A stretch of DNA of 64,000 nt from Chionoecetes opilio (GCA_016584305.1 JACEEZ010018069.1:52501-116500), one strand, 5' to 3'; counted from the stretch's first letter, positions 28,816 through 41,877 are shown. Notes: a model not told the origin generated them from the letters alone. Program-made: numbers and translations.

Positions 28816-29235
28816 CTGCCAACCCAACTTTTAAGAGATCGAATCTCTGTCTCTTGGTTCTTCCCATTACTTTTCAAATATTTCACTACACTTTACAAAT
28901 CTGCAACTGCCTCAAGGAGACATTTCAGTACTCGTCTACATCCTCCACTGCTCTCCACCCAAACGGGCACCACGCCCACTCCTCCCTCTTCCACTACCAC
29001 ACTCTCCACCACAGTAGCACACAGCGCCCCTTCACTCTCCACCACTTCTTTTCCACTCCCAGATATCAAAACACTCTCCATCGATGTAGCCATTCTAAAC
29101 CCCGAGATCTCTACCAAAACTACTTCACTCCTTGGAGACCTTAGGTCGACTGAAGACCTCAGGTCGACTCATTGTTACTATTATTTGTACTATTATTATT
29201 AAGGCTGTTATTACTATTATAATTTTAATAAGTAA

Positions 29236-29278
<43 letters not shown>

Positions 29279-29545
29279 TATGATGTTGAATATAATTGAT
29301 AATTATATATAAGTTTAACTATAATACGCTAATGTGTGATGTATGAAAAGGTTAGGGTTATAAACCCCTACCTTTCCCCACCTCAAGCACAACAGGAGTT
29401 GCCCCTGCTGTTTGTGCGGGAGGATGAGTAGCGTGCCTGAACAGGTGCCCACACTGACCTGTGTACATATGTGTATTTGTATGTGCATATGGGTATGTAT
29501 GTGTGTGGATGTATGTATATATGCGTTTATGAGGGTATTATTATA
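28816..29545. other. Unassigned; TTA repeats and pyrimidine-rich stretch
   Basis: CTCCACCACT-rich sequence at 28930-29060 and an (ATT)n tract near 29240-29280. No gene supported. Confidence 0.45.
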
Positions 29546-29547
29546 TA

Positions 29548-30018
29548 AATATTTTTTACATCACAAATGACTGGCCAAGGCCACAAAAAAAAAGTAACAC
29601 AAAGCTCGCGTTGCCAGTCCCTATAAAGAAGACAGTAAGAGAATAGAGAAAGGGGGGTGGGCCAATTTAGTTCGGGAGATGTCTTGTCACTCTTCTCGTG
29701 AAAAAATTTAAGTCGTAGAAAGGTGGAAAAATAGAAACAGGAAAGAGAGTTCCAGAGTTTACGGGTGAAAGCGATGAAAGAATAGATTAACCTTGCTTAG
29801 GAAGAGGAAGTTTGGGGATGAGAAGGGTAAAAAGTCTTGGGCAGCGAGGCCGCAGGAGGGGGGGAGCATGCAGTTGCAAGTTCAGAACAGCATGAGCATG
29901 AAAAAAACGGTAGACGAAGCAAGAGGGCAATATTGCGGCGGTGATTTAAGATTGAAGACAGTCAGTCGGAGAAGGGGATTTATGAGAAAAAAAGTTTTTG
30001 ATCAACCCATTTAGGAGA
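29548..30018 (-). pseudogene. Jockey-like LINE 3' part (minus), right half at 31676
   Basis: It matches 58826-59310: 3' UTR with CCAATTTAGTTCGGGAG, then the reversed C-terminal coding end. It stops at GGAGAGTTTGTATATATGG, where an RTE-like LINE begins. Confidence 0.75.
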
Positions 30019-30019
30019 G

Positions 30020-31672
30020 TTTGTATATATGGTATATTTTTGGGCGTTGTTCACGGTGGACCCCCCAAACTGAGATTTCACACCACGGGTTCAGGCAGGG
30101 TGCCGACCCCCCATTGACGAAAGCGCCCCCCTCTCTGGGACGAATCAGAGAGGCTGTAGAAAATTTGGGGGGTGGAAAGGCAGCTGGTGTTTGTAATATC
30201 AGGCGAGTTCCCTAAAAGCTGGGGGTGAGGCCCGACCCAGGGGTTGCATGCTGTCCTGACTGCCGTGTGGCAATCAGGTACCATTCCCCCTGACGGGAAA
30301 AGGGGGCTGGTCCCCCCTATCTGGTAAGGAAAAGGGGGCCGTCAGGACTGAAAAATTACCGCGGTATTACACTGCTCAGCGTACCAGGAAAGTGCTTGCC
30401 CATCTATTGCTGACCGGTTCGCAGCCATCTGGTAAAGCATCAGAGACCAGCGTCTTTTTTCACGCCGGTAAGTCAAAAACGGACCGACCCTAGCGTTTCG
30501 GTCCAGGGGAACCCCGACGTGATTTTTCGACGGGGTGTTTGGGCCCCTAGTTGATCTCAAGAAGGCGTTTGATCAGTGCATCGTGAGTCACTCGGGATCT
30601 TCTGCGACTTCGAGGGTTTCCTGCAAGGACTTTTGGTTTGAAAACCGGTCTGTATTCTGGGACGAGAGTGCTGTGAATTTGGGGGGCAGGTGTACCGGTT
30701 TTTTCCCTGTGAATAAGGAGTGAGGCAAGGGGTTTGCGCCCTTCCCATACTTTTCCCCCCCCCCCTTTTTTTATGGCTGGGTTTTGGATGGTAGATTTTT
30801 AGTTTGTAGATCCCCAGTAGATCGGGAAAAGGGTTGTAGATCAATGTTTTGTGGAGCATCCGTCGGCAACAAAAGATCACTGATCTTGTTTTTGCCGATG
30901 ATGCGGGTAATTTTTGCTGAGTCGCGGGAGGTCCTGGGATGGCTCTCGAGGCGCTGCAGAGGAGGCAAACTTTGGGTACTTGAGGTTTCCTGGTAAAGCC
31001 CAAGGCCCAGGTGTTTGGAGGCTTATGATGAAGCAGTACAGTCTGTTCATGGTGTGGCGGGACATTGAGATTTGGAAATTTTACATATTTGGTGCGCGCC
31101 CAAAATGACGCGGGCCGTCAAAAAAGTCTTACGGTGGTTTGCATAGCCCACGGTGTTATGACTCGTCCCGGGGTTTTTGGGCGTTGTCGGTACCTGTGTA
31201 GGGGGAAAAAAGATCGGATCTTAAAAGCGTTTCCCCCGTCTTACTCTAGGTTGTGAGACAGGGACACAAATTTGGTTTGAAGAGACAAAAAAAGCCTTTG
31301 GTAATAATGTCTTGGGAAAATCAGGGGTACGGGGGATGATTACGGTAAAATCAGCGATTGCACCGTGAGACTGAATGGGCCCATTACCCGCATATCCGTC
31401 AGCGCCCCCCAAATTTGGCTATATGGGGATTTTGGCAGCTCCCTGAAACCGATCCTTCCATGGGGTTTTATCGTAAGGACAAACCGGGGTGGAGGAGGCC
31501 CAAAGGGGGGGCCCCAAGGCCGTGGGTGGGGGAAATGATGTTTTTTTGTGGAGAGCTGTTTGGGATGGGAAAGGGGCCTGCATGGGAACTCGCGCGTGGT
31601 GACCCCCGGGGGGTGGGCGTCGGAGGGGGGCGAGGCGAGCGCCCCCCCGGTGTATGCCCCCAATGATTTATT
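30020..31672 (+). pseudogene. RTE-like LINE reverse transcriptase, heavily degraded
   Basis: Short frames read VDLKKAFDQ (palm motif A), then SGFFPVN-like and VRQG-like remnants, DLVFADDA-like (near 30890), FAESREVL, VQSVHGV, and finally the C-terminal PAWELARGDPRG and VCPQ/APND-like end before TTATTTATTAT. The order matches RTE-type LINEs common in invertebrates. Indels every few dozen bases and homopolymer swelling break all frames. TATATGG flanks both ends (30010s and 31670s). Confidence 0.72.
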
Positions 31673-31990
31673 TATTATATGGACCCCCCCAAAAAATGTA
31701 AAATACTCCTACATGGGCGGATAAGGCCCCCGAGGAGAAGAACGGGAGGGAAAAAAAAATGGACGGACGCAAGGAGCCCAATTTTTAGAAGCTGTTTTAG
31801 CGAGATGAGATGGGATTTCCATTCAGTATTTTTGTAAAGGATAGTCCCAAGTATGTTCATTGTAGGGGAAAAAGGAGATATTGGGTGTGATTGAAGAAGA
31901 GGGGTAGTTATCTGGTGGTGTTGTCGAGGAGATAGGGGAAGAAATTTGGGTTTTGGGCATTGAACAAAAAAAAGTTTTCTTTGCCCCAAT
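31673..31990 (-). pseudogene. Jockey-like LINE, other half of the interrupted copy
   Basis: The minus frame reads TMNILGTILYKNTEWKSH then a ..LGGLIRPC segment, matching TMNILGLIFTKNLNWKSH in the copy at 59515-60269. It rejoins the segment ending at 30018. Confidence 0.75.
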
Positions 31991-32860
31991 CAAAAATTTT
32001 GAAAAACGAAATTAGGCGCTCGGTGGGCTCTCTGTGAATCACTTGTTACCGTAGTGTAATTGTGTATGTCTGTGTACGTCGGGGCATATGTAGGCTGTGC
32101 TTTTGTTTTTAAATGAAAGTATTTATGTATTGTAAGTTTTTATTTTTCTGGACTGTAGTGTATGGCTGGTAGTCCCTATATCTAGCGGCTGTGTTTTTGT
32201 TGTTGACCTGGGGATTTTTTAGGAAAAGTTTGTTTTAAACCTTTGTACTCTGTTTACTGTTCCACTGCGTTTTTCTGCTTTATAAAGTTTTTAAAAAGTA
32301 AGTTTTAAATTTTTATTATTTTATATTATTATTATTTTATTTTTATTATTATCATTCCCACTTTGTTTTTGCTGTCTTCAGTAAAAAGGATGAAGCAGTA
32401 AGTTAATGGTAAGTTGTACCTACCCCAAATAAAAATAGGTTTATACCTTCCCCCAAAAACAAAATCTGGGGCAATTTGTGCTAACGGAAATGATAGTCCT
32501 GAGCAATATGAACGCTGTGACTTCTTTGCTTCAAACGGGGCTGATGGCCTCTCCATCCTCTATAGTTCCATGCTGCAGCCCATCATGAGGCGTGCGAGGA
32601 TCACCTCCTCACACCTCGGTCGGGCGGTCGTAAGGCGCCCACTCGCCAGGGATGGGTTTTACTGTGGGGAGGTGGAGGTTGTCCCAGGACTTTTTCCAGG
32701 GGAAAGAATGATGATTTTGGCAGCCCCAGAACAGAGCGATCTCGATGGAGGTTCCCGCCCCTAGAGCTCTTAGTGGACCGGTCAGCATTTAGCCCGTTAA
32801 TTTTCCCCTAAATACCGAATGACCCGGCACCCACCAGAGAAAAAGATTTTGGCGTGAATT
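31991..32860. other. Unassigned low-quality sequence
   Basis: AT-rich with homopolymers. A plus frame at 32414-32764 is open but resembles nothing I know. Confidence 0.4.
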
Positions 32861-33445
32861 TAGCTTATTGATAATATTGCCCTGGTTTTATTGGTATCTG
32901 GGGCACGGACTTTTTCGTCTGAAGGGTACATAGAGTCTGTGCAAATGGGCAATTTAGTGATTCTGACGTTAAGGCGTAAACTATGGCTCTATCAAAGGCA
33001 AAAAGTTCAAGGAAAAAAACCCAGGGTTTGAAAAGGGCCCTCGGAACCAAGGGCCACAACACGACCACACACTTGCACCCACACATTCATTCGTCTTGGA
33101 ACCGTCGGTGTAGAGATGTAAGGAGGGAGGGAGGCCAACGACAAGAGCCCGGAAGTGGTGTTGGAGCTCCATCTCAGTCATGGCGCGCTTGTGTCGGGGG
33201 GGGGCCAGTCTGTTTGATTGATGGAGCGGGCCTTCAACGGGGCACGGGATGGCAGCATGAGCTGGTCAACACTGTCCAGGGTTAATTGTGTCTCCTGGCA
33301 GAAGTTCTGTAGACGGGTAGTCAGGGGACTGTGTTTACAAGCATTAAGGGTGGTGGGCCGGGGTGGTGGTTTGCAGTGGAGCAGGGGAACTTTTCCGGGG
33401 CTGTTGCCCGCCATAAAAGCAAAAAAAAATATGGGAAACATTCTC
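32861..33445 (-). pseudogene. Non-LTR retrotransposon RNase H-type fragment
   Basis: The minus frame 32981-33181 contains LYTDGSKTNECVGASVW, the first catalytic Asp motif of RNase H domains in R1/jockey-type LINEs, with flanking frames in the expected order. Frameshifts are frequent. Confidence 0.6.
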
Positions 33446-33689
33446 CATTTTTTTCCTGGTAAGGGTTTGCTTGGGCAAATGTGGCGAGTCCCCCGCGCGG
33501 AAAACGCGAAAAACTGTGGGGGGCCGTTGAGTCTAGTACCTGAGCCTCATTGCTACCTTGCCCGTGCCTCTCTCGTCGCCTCAAATATGGCTGCAGGGTT
33601 GTCCCCGTAACCACCTTTTCCGGGGCGGCCGCTTAGAAGCCCCTGAACTGCACATCTGCCCCAAATGGCCATCACCCCCTCTGCCACCA

Positions 33690-34640
33690 TCACCACAGCC
33701 CCCCCCCCCCAGGGGGCTGTGGGCAGGAAAGGGGTACCTGATTTTCCGCCAACCCGGGTCGGACGTCTGTGAGGGGGGCTTTGCCGGCTTGGAATTCCGG
33801 GGATGCGCTAAGGAGGTCCCGACTCGGGTGTAGCCTCCCCCCCAGCATAATCCCGGAAAAGGGCACACTCCTCCCGAGAAAAGGGAATTGTCCGGGCCCT
33901 TTGCGTGATCCCCTTCTCTCCACATCGCAGGAAATCATCGTTGCCAGAAGGCTTCGGGGATGGTTTGGTCTGCAGCAGTGTTCTAACCACTTTAGCTTCC
34001 TCGGGCTCTGTGATCACTTCGTCGAAAACCTTGGTTAAGGGCCCTGAGGCAAGGGTCCCCCTCGTGGGGGCAGGTAGGATCGCCCCCACGGAGTTAAAAA
34101 CGTTTTGATCTGTGCCCATTTTTCGAGGGCGATCTGGTGGGACCCCGAGTACGCGTCTGTCACAGTCTTGAAGTGTGTTTTGGCACGCTGGTAATCATAT
34201 CGAAGGGGGGGGGGGGTTGGGGGTCTCACGGCGGCACGCCTTGTTAAACCGCTGGTAGTCCACGTCCCGCGTGGCGCCCGTCCTTTTTTGGGACCCCCAA
34301 CCATGCACGAGCACCACTCCGTCGGCTCCCCCCCGGAACAGGCTCGATGATGCCCCCCGCACGTCCTCATCAAGCTCCTGGTACTTCGTCGTAGAAGTGG
34401 TGAGGGGTCGTTGCGGGGCTGAACTGGTAGGGTTGCGCGTCGGGGCCCCAGGGAATATGGTGGGGGAGGCCCCCTATCTTGGAGCGGCGAGTGGGGACAG
34501 CAAACGCAGTGCGCCCAAAGTGCCCCCCGAAACCATTTTCTAGGCGGTCCACGTTTTTCCCCTGTCAGGTCGTACGGGGACACGGTGGGGCGGGCTGAGG
34601 GGTTTTGGTGTTTCTTTCCAAATAACACCACCCACTGTGG
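33690..34640 (-). pseudogene. Ty3/gypsy-type pol (reverse transcriptase) remnant
   Basis: Minus frames read GGEPTEWCSCMVGGPKK, RYDYQRAKTHFKTVTDAYSG then HQIALEKWAQIKT, followed by FDEVITEPEEAK and NDDFLRCGEKGI. DAYSGxHQI and VPKKDG-like motifs are those of gypsy RT. The active-site segment is destroyed. Many single-base indels suggest decay plus poor base calling. Confidence 0.7.
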
Positions 34641-36020
34641 GGAACATGTGGGAAAGTTTGGGGGGAGAAGGCTGAGGGCCTTTCACCCTGCTGTGACAAA
34701 TACAGTGACGTACACCCTCACAAATGCAGGGCTGCCTGGCTGATTTGTCCCCGCTAACTCACCGTCTTGCTGTCCAGGACGTTATACGGCCCCCGGCGAG
34801 GTGACTGATATTGGCGGGGGGCGTGGAGCTCTTTTGGGGGAAAGGCGAGAGCATCCCTGAGGTGGCACCCCGCGAGCACACCTGGCGCCCCGGGCAGCCA
34901 CCGCCAACACCCGAGTGCGCCCGGTGAGTCACTGTACGGCACACCAATCTCAGGTGGTGACAGTCCCCCGGAGCCGCCCCCGGGACGCCTCCGGGGGTCG
35001 GTGGGCCTCGCGTGTTTGGGACCGGCAACGCCCTGAAATGGCCCGTCTTCCCGCGTGTGACAGGGGACGGGAGGGCTGGACACTTTTTTTCCCCTCCGCA
35101 CTTGCCCCACAGTTACGGCAGCACTTCGTGGGGCGTTTGTCATGTGAGGCCAGGCTGAGGGTCTCCTGTTGGGAATCCGGTGGCCCCCCGCCGCCACCTC
35201 GGTGGGAGAGGCTTCCCGTAGCCCCTCCGCTGCCGCCACACGCCTGCCCGCGCCCCCCTGCGCTGCCCCTTTTTTTTCAGCCGACTCGAACATATCACAA
35301 ATCTTAAAAAGTCACATGATTTTGTGACTGGGGGAGGCTACGCAGGACCCCGGGTTTTTTTCGAAGGCGGCCCCCCCTCATTAAATTCTTTGCTAGCAAA
35401 AAACACTGAGATTACCCGGCACAATGGGGGCAACGAAAATCGCAATCCCCCGCTTTGGCCCCTACACTTGCCAAATACAAACACACACTTTCCCCCGGCT
35501 CCTGGGTGACCAAAGAAATCTGCCCAGCCCCCACTTACATTCGGCCCAACAAAGACGCGCCGCACTACATTGATTGCTTCCTCTGTCGACATATAGGGGG
35601 GGACCTGCCCGTCACCAGTGCGTCCCAGCACTGCGAACCTCACCATACACAGCAGCCCAGTAAACCCGGGGGCCAGAGGGGGCCCAGCCGCAGCCCTTTC
35701 TTAACACCCCCACCTCCGGGGGAAAAGCTCGAAATGCGACGGAGACATGCCCATGGTGGGGCCCCCGCTGGGGCGCGGTGTTTCTGGGTGCTTTTTTTAG
35801 GCCATTGCGGGTGCGGGGGCAGCTGGCTGTAGGTAAATACCGGGGCCTCCAAAGGACGGCTGGGTTGCCATACCGGGTTAGTGGACAGGTGGCGGTGCAA
35901 ACCCAGGTGGTGGTAGTGTCCCGGGGGGGTGGTGTTGTTTGCGCCCGAGGTGAGCCGGCCCGGTTTTTTGTCTCGTCGCTCCCCAATTTCCCCCTTTCAG
36001 CCCCAATTGTGGCACAGGGG
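34641..36020 (-). pseudogene. Possible gag region of the same gypsy remnant
   Basis: GC-rich minus frames (34754-35293 and 35338-35646) continue upstream of the pol remnant. The composition and position suit gag, but no zinc knuckle is clear, so this rests on context. Confidence 0.35.
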
Positions 36021-36079
36021 ACCCCGGGACCCTAGGCCCCCGTGAGGGAGACTGCGCCAGTAAGAGCGGGCCCAGGGTA

Positions 36080-36460
36080 TGAAAGCCGAGAGATCCTTAG
36101 AGCTTTTATTTTGACTACAAAACAACGCGGCCCATGACTGAGCCCCTGGCGGGGGAAATGCAACAATAAAAAGGTCCTTTTTAAAACCCACAAAATGTCT
36201 AAAGATATACTGTTTTTTTTCGGAAATGTTTGATCTATAAGATTTTTCACATAAAACACGAAAAAAAAAATTTAAATAAATGCCATTTTGAGACGAATAA
36301 ATATGCATGAACTTAGAATTCACTTAAATCGTCGTCATTTAAAAATTTTTGGGGACAACTTATAACATGGAACATATCAAAAGAAGCGGCTTTAAAACTT
36401 TCCATTATTATTAGTTTCGATAAAGAAATTAGCACTCGCATAAAAATTTCGTTTAAATAA
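36080..36460 (-). repeat. Foldback-MITE arm, copy 3
   Basis: The reverse complement matches 53725-54005 and 58350-58640: shared CTTATAACATGGAACATATC, TTTCCATT and AAATTAGCAC blocks, and ATGCATGAACTTA. Confidence 0.65.
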
Positions 36461-36474
36461 AAAAAAATCGCCGC

Positions 36475-36600
36475 GCCCCTCTCTCTCCCTCTCTTCTCTC
36501 TCTCTCTCCTCTCTCTCTCTTTTCTCTCTCTCTCTCTCCTCCTCTCTCTCTCTCTCTCTCTCCTCTCCTCTTTCTCTCATATATATATATTTTAAAATTT
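36475..36600. repeat. (CT)n and (AT)n tract
   Basis: CT-rich microsatellite passing into a short AT run. Confidence 0.9.
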
Positions 36601-36611
36601 TTATCTTTTTT

Positions 36612-37038
36612 GTCTTTATCAACATCACAGGCGAAGAAACATTCTGACCTTTCTTGCGTTTTCTGAATAAATCTGATACAATCAACGAGTAAAACCAAGG
36701 GGTGCAGCCGGGAGACGTGAACGAGCTACACAAAGGGGGCTGGCGGCCCCTCCTTACCGGCAGCGGCGCACGTCTTTCCTTCAAAACGCCTCTTTCCCCC
36801 CTGCCCATCAGAGTGGAGGGCACACCCCCGTGTGCGTCCTTCTGGCCCCTCTCTCAGCATCCCACCCGGGCACCCACCCACCCGCGTTCAAGGTTTCCCC
36901 ACTGGCACCCTCACGCGCTGCTTCAACTCTCAGTTCATACATACAGACACCACACACGCCTCACCGCCTACACAAAACCACACAACCACCAACATGCCTC
37001 CACCACCACCACTACCTCCACCACCACCACTACATGCA
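36612..37038 (-). mobile_element. Long terminal repeat (3' LTR of a minus-strand element)
   Basis: 427 bp that matches 42520-42957 at roughly 90%, in direct orientation. On the minus strand it starts TGCATGTAGTGGTGG and ends GATAAAGACA, the TG..CA rule for LTRs. It contains a CACC/CCACCA-rich start. Confidence 0.8.
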
Positions 37039-37256
37039 TTACATTGCCCCCTCCTATATAATGTGACCGACCTCGGTCACCAATGACACCCCACACCTTA
37101 GCACTTACTACTAAGAAAATACAGGAACATAGCAACATAGCACATGTACAATCAATAATTAAATTTCCTCATGTTTATCCATCACATAATCTTCCCACCA
37201 CAGGGGTTGCCGCATGGCCCCTCACCAGAGGCTCCTGCTGCAGCTGGGTTACCTCA

Positions 37257-37350
37257 ACCTCCTCGCAGGCCCAACCTTACAACTATACCTCCTCGCAGGC
37301 CCAACCTTGCGACTATACCTCCTCGCAAGCCCAACCTTGCGACTATCAAC
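37257..37350. repeat. 30-bp tandem repeat, three copies
   Basis: Units of CCTCCTCGCAGGCCCAACCT plus TGCGACTATA. A diverged unit recurs at about 37476. It lies inside the LTR element. Confidence 0.85.
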
Positions 37351-37606
37351 TACCTTGCAACTATCACGCGCGGAGCTTAACCAAGTCCCAGCCGGCCCAA
37401 CCCCTCTGCTGTTTTGAAGGAAGAACCAGCCACAAGGGCGGTGATTGGTTCCTCCCCCGGCACGACTCAAAACAGCGTAAATACCTCCTCGCTGGCCCAA
37501 AACCTAGCGACTATCCACTCCCCCTTTAACCTCTGACATACCGTGCACCACACTCAGCTACACACTACCCCGCGCTGCTTCCTGAGGCAAGCAGACCGCA
37601 CGTCAC

Positions 37607-37715
37607 CTCCACCACCACCACCACCACCACCCAGCACCACTACAACCACCACCACCACCATTACACCCCTTAACTACCATTACACCCCTTAACCACCACC
37701 ACCTCCCTTCACCAC
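37607..37715. repeat. (CCA)n-rich tract
   Basis: CCACCACCA repeats interspersed with TTACACCCCTTAA. Confidence 0.8.
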
Positions 37716-40282
37716 CACCCATCACCACCCCAAAGCTTCACAGCTGCAAGACCCTCCATCGCCATCCACCAGCCGCCACTGCAGTGTTGGAAGGTCACAC
37801 CAGGCTGCCCTCCTCTTCACACGCGAGACCCACCAGCAGAACACAGCTGCTACCTCAACCAGGCGCCACAACCCACAGAGAACTTCCTCTACCCGTGGCT
37901 CGCCTCAGAGGTAACCACAGTCCAGGAGTCTCCACACTCCACTGGGGCCCGCAGCTCTCCTCTGTTCCACTGCTCCAGTCTCCGCGAGGTAAAGGCGCCA
38001 CGACCTCCAACAGACCATGCCCTCCACTGCAAGGCGCCGGTGACGGTGCGACAGGACTTAACAGCAACACGCTGTGGCTGGCTCTGCCTGGTAGAGGGCA
38101 CGGTGCATCCCTCCACCGTTGTAACAAGCAGTTACTGCCACCTGAAACAGCTTCGGCGGGGGCCACACACTGCAAGTGTGGCTCAACTGCTCGCCATCTT
38201 CCTGATATCGCGGCAGAGGCAGGTATGGGAACGTCCTCTTCATCCTGGCGCTCCGAGGTTTCCAATGGTTGCTGCGCGGCTTCCCACGCTCACTACGCCG
38301 GCGCCTCCTCTTCCCGTGGTTCCATACCAAGGCGAAGTGAGCGGGCCTCTTGCCCTTCCACAGTGGGCCCTTGACCCGAACCCGTCTGGGCGGCAGGCCA
38401 CCACCAAGGTCCTTCCTGCCCTTTACGCTGCTCGCCAGCGCCGCGAATCCGGCCCGACAGGCCCCCCACGACACCTTTCCATCAAATTCCGATGGTCTAC
38501 GCCGCCCCGAGGGGCCACAGAACGTTGCAGCGTGATGGTGGGGCGACGACGGCGGGGTGGGGAAGCGAGGAGAGGATGGTGTGGCCGGGACGGGTGGCGT
38601 GCCTGCCTTACAGCCCGGGGCGCCTCCCAGAAACCCCCCCCTCCACACCCAGCGGGTGCTTTTGCTGCCAGTCCTTATGGTCACCAGGATCCGACCAAGG
38701 ACGACCAGGCAGCTCCTCCTCCTCGAGGAGCTCCTGCCTCGACCTACGCTGGTCCATGGACCTGGTTAAGGCGCTGGCCTGCTGTTCCACGGCCTGCTGC
38801 AACGTCACGATTTCCTCTCGGCACGCCTTCACTTCCTCCCGCTCCTCCGCCTTAATGCCCTGCACCTCCTTTATCAGCTCGTTCACATTTTCATTGTTTT
38901 TCTCGCCTGCCTCTCTCACGTTTTCCTTGGTTTCCTTCATTTCACTCGTCAACGCTCTGAGTAGTCCGGCAGCCATAAGTACATTTTTCTTATAACCTTG
39001 TTTTGGGGTCTTAAGTTGTTTTTTTTCAGTGGATTTTGTTTGCCAACATATCCGGTTTGAAAAAATATATATTTTGGCTTGCTGTCAGCCTTGGGCAATT
39101 TGCGATAATTAGCATAAAATAAAATGGCCGCCAAAATTATATCAAAATACATAAAATACCATACATCCCTTGAAAATTCACACAGAGGGTCAACCAATAC
39201 ATGAATGCTAGGGTATTTTGATCCAGAAAATCTTTTTCTGGTATTTTCAAATTCAAAATGGCCACCGTTTTCAAAGTGGCTGCCTAAATAATAAGAAATT
39301 GAAGTGTAAAAATCGTAATTTTGATGTATGTATGATTTGCACACTTTGTTAATTTACTAGTAGATTTTACTATTTTGTACATTTACTCATGAAATTATCT
39401 GAATGTGCAGTTTGTAGCTTATAGTTTTTGATAGTAACTGTTGAAAACTAGGGATGCCTGAACATGCTATATTCACATCAGATATGTATAGGTGATTGAT
39501 CCTCACGTGTTTGTTTCCTCGTAATCCTCACATCCATTTGTTGTGTGGCATTTTATTTCTCTGTTTATTGTTTATCATAAAGGAGTGAATGTCCTTGCAA
39601 TACCAGGGCACACTGGTGACTTCTGTCAGTTAGTTTTTACTTCTAACATATATACTAACTTGCATGAGTTACTGAGCTAACATATATACTAACGAGCATT
39701 ACTAGTGAATTACATATATTATCAAACAAGTGTCACACGTATTATAACTTCCATACAGGATATTTTCATGTACTTAACATCAAAAGAATCAGTATATTTT
39801 TACAAACATCTTAAACATATAATTATATATATATATATATGTTATATATATATAATTATACGTATATCTTTCCTGCTATGTTCCTCCGTGGGAGCCATGT
39901 ACAGCTTGCACTATGATAGCTCGAGCCAAGTAGGTCACAGGACAAATGCCTAGCTATCAGCAATAAGATAAGTTCAACGACCCTTGTAACGGAGGCGAGG
40001 AGCGATCGGAAGACGGGAAAAGAAGACAGAAAGTCTCGGGACACACTCGCTACAACAACTCATCCCACGAGCTCCATGGCACTCCCTGGCTGTGTTCAAG
40101 ACATTCATCGTACTGGTTGTAATCTCTACGCTCCTTAATGGACTTATAAATAAAATGTGTACAAACCTGGCCGTACCATTTTAACTCAGCCCAAATAAGT
40201 CTCTACAAATATACCGACTTATAAATGGTGGCCATGCGGTGGGCATAATTACACGGCGACTTATACTTCTCTTCTCCCACAG

Positions 40283-41704
40283 CTCTCTTTACTGAATCAG
40301 GAGAAATACGTGTCTCTAAATCAAAGTCTGTCTTGAAAACCCAGACAAGGATAGATGTATCAAACAGACAGTTGAATCAGAAGTCAGTATGCACAGTCTT
40401 TGATGGTTGTGCCCTCCAGTGGATTCCTCATTGGCCAGCATCAAGTCCAACTAAACAGCCTGTGGTACTTGATTATGTAGATAAATTCAAAAGTCACATA
40501 GAACAGAGGCTGAAAACTGAAGATGTGTTTATGATCTTTGACAGATATGAGAATTTCAGTACAAAATGTTCTACAAGGACCTGTAGAGGGAATGAAGGCT
40601 GCCGCGTATTTAAGTTAAGTCCCATAGCGCCTCTGCCTTCTCAGAAGCATGCCCTTACAATGACAGAAAGCAAGAAGCAATTGATCAATATTATTTGCGA
40701 CAACATTCTGAATGACACAGATTTCATTCAGAAGAATACAACAAAGCACAAACTTATGATAACAGGTCAGGACAAAACACCTGTAGAAGTAAGTTGCAGT
40801 GGTACAATTGTAGAAAGAGCTGACATGAACCACTCATGAAGAAGCTGATAACATCATTGTGCAGCAGGCTATAGCAGTTGCTGTAGCTCAACAGCGACCT
40901 GTCACTGTTCTTGCAGATGATACAGATGATATGAACTTCTTATTTATCATTACCTGGAACAAGGCATACAAAAACCAATGTTTTTGGAATCACCTGTAAA
41001 AGAGAGAACTGTTGTTGATATCCAGGCCACTGTACAGAAACATCAGAACATAATTCCAGCAATATTGGCAGGTGATGTTCTTACTGGATGTGATTCAGTG
41101 GCAGCATGTTTTGGTATAGGAAAAGGAAAGATGTTGAAAGTACTGAAAACAGGTCTGAATCTGGATATGATAGGTAATGCTGAGGCTAACTGGCCTGAGG
41201 TGTTGGAACAGGCAACAAAATTCACAGCTTCCTGTTATGGATAATCAAACACCAATTCTATGTCTGAGGCCAGAGTAAGTGTGTGGACTTCAAGAACGGG
41301 GAAGTCGGGAGCAACAGTTACTCCCAAGTTATGTTCTCTTCCACCTACTACAGAGGCCTTCATTGAGAATGTCAAGCGGGCTCATCTGCAAACATGCATA
41401 TGGAAGAATGCCCTGCAACTAGATCCACCAGATTGGAACCACAAGTTATGGATGGATCAAAGAAAGCAGAACAAAGTCATTGCTGCTACAACAGGTCCCT
41501 ACCAATGTTCAGCTAGCACCGAATCATATACTAAAGTTGATAAGATGCACATGTTCAAGTAAACAGCCATGTAAGTCCTCAAGATGCGCATGTAACAAGT
41601 CGAGGCTACCATGCACAATGTTTTGTGCTTGTCAATCTTCCATTGAATGTTGCAATGATCAAACACGAACAGGAGTTGATGAGGATGGTGAGGATGATTA
41701 CTAA
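40283..41704 (+). pseudogene. FEN1/XPG-like nuclease with C-terminal CXC motif, transposon-borne
   Basis: Open segments in three frames read in order: VCTVFDGCALQWIPHWP (about 40396), VFMIFDRYENFSTK (about 40525), EEADNIIVQQA and VLADDTDD (40840-40930), AGDVLTGCDSV then FGIGKGKMLKVLK (41069-41145), and CKSSRCACNKSRLPCTMFCAC (41570-41635). The spacing of acidic residues, E-x-A-D, D-D-x-D, then G-C-D..GIG helix-hairpin-helix, is the plan of FEN1/XPG 5' nucleases. The Cys-rich end resembles the Tesmin/TSO1 CXC DNA-binding motif. An acceptor (TTCTCCCACAG) at 40282 suggests an upstream exon. Frameshifts near 40835 and 40937 and a TAA near 41242 disable it. Confidence 0.75.
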
Positions 41705-41828
41705 TTACCTCAAGAATTATGCATTTATGCCAATAAGAAATTGAGGACTCACAACGATCTGACTAAAAAAACTGTCAATCTGTATTACTTTCATGTTGAA
41801 CAAGTAATATTCTTACATACTAGTATAG

Positions 41829-41831
<3 letters not shown>

Positions 41832-41873
<42 letters not shown>
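41832..41873. repeat. Poly-A tract
   Basis: 42 consecutive A between the gene and the right TIR. Confidence 0.95.

Positions 41874-41877
<4 letters not shown>

Larger units (their letters stand above)
37039..38976 (-). pseudogene. gag-like region of the LTR element
   Basis: The minus strand from 38976 reads an alpha-helical Glu/Lys-rich start (SEMKETKENVREAGEKNNEN, QQAVEQQASALTRSMDQR), then a Pro-rich segment and RRRPSEFDGKVSW near 38500, typical of gypsy gag. Frames shift twice (38684 and 38265). No protease or pol follows before the LTR, so this is a gag-only, non-autonomous element. A 30-bp repeat (CCTCCTCGCAGGCCCAACCT plus TGCGACTATA, three copies, 37259-37350) lies near its 3' end. Confidence 0.65.

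Noticed and set aside
28589..28834. Pro/Gly repeat protein
   Set aside because: It is a 27-bp tandem repeat read in one frame, with no start context or neighbours supporting a gene.
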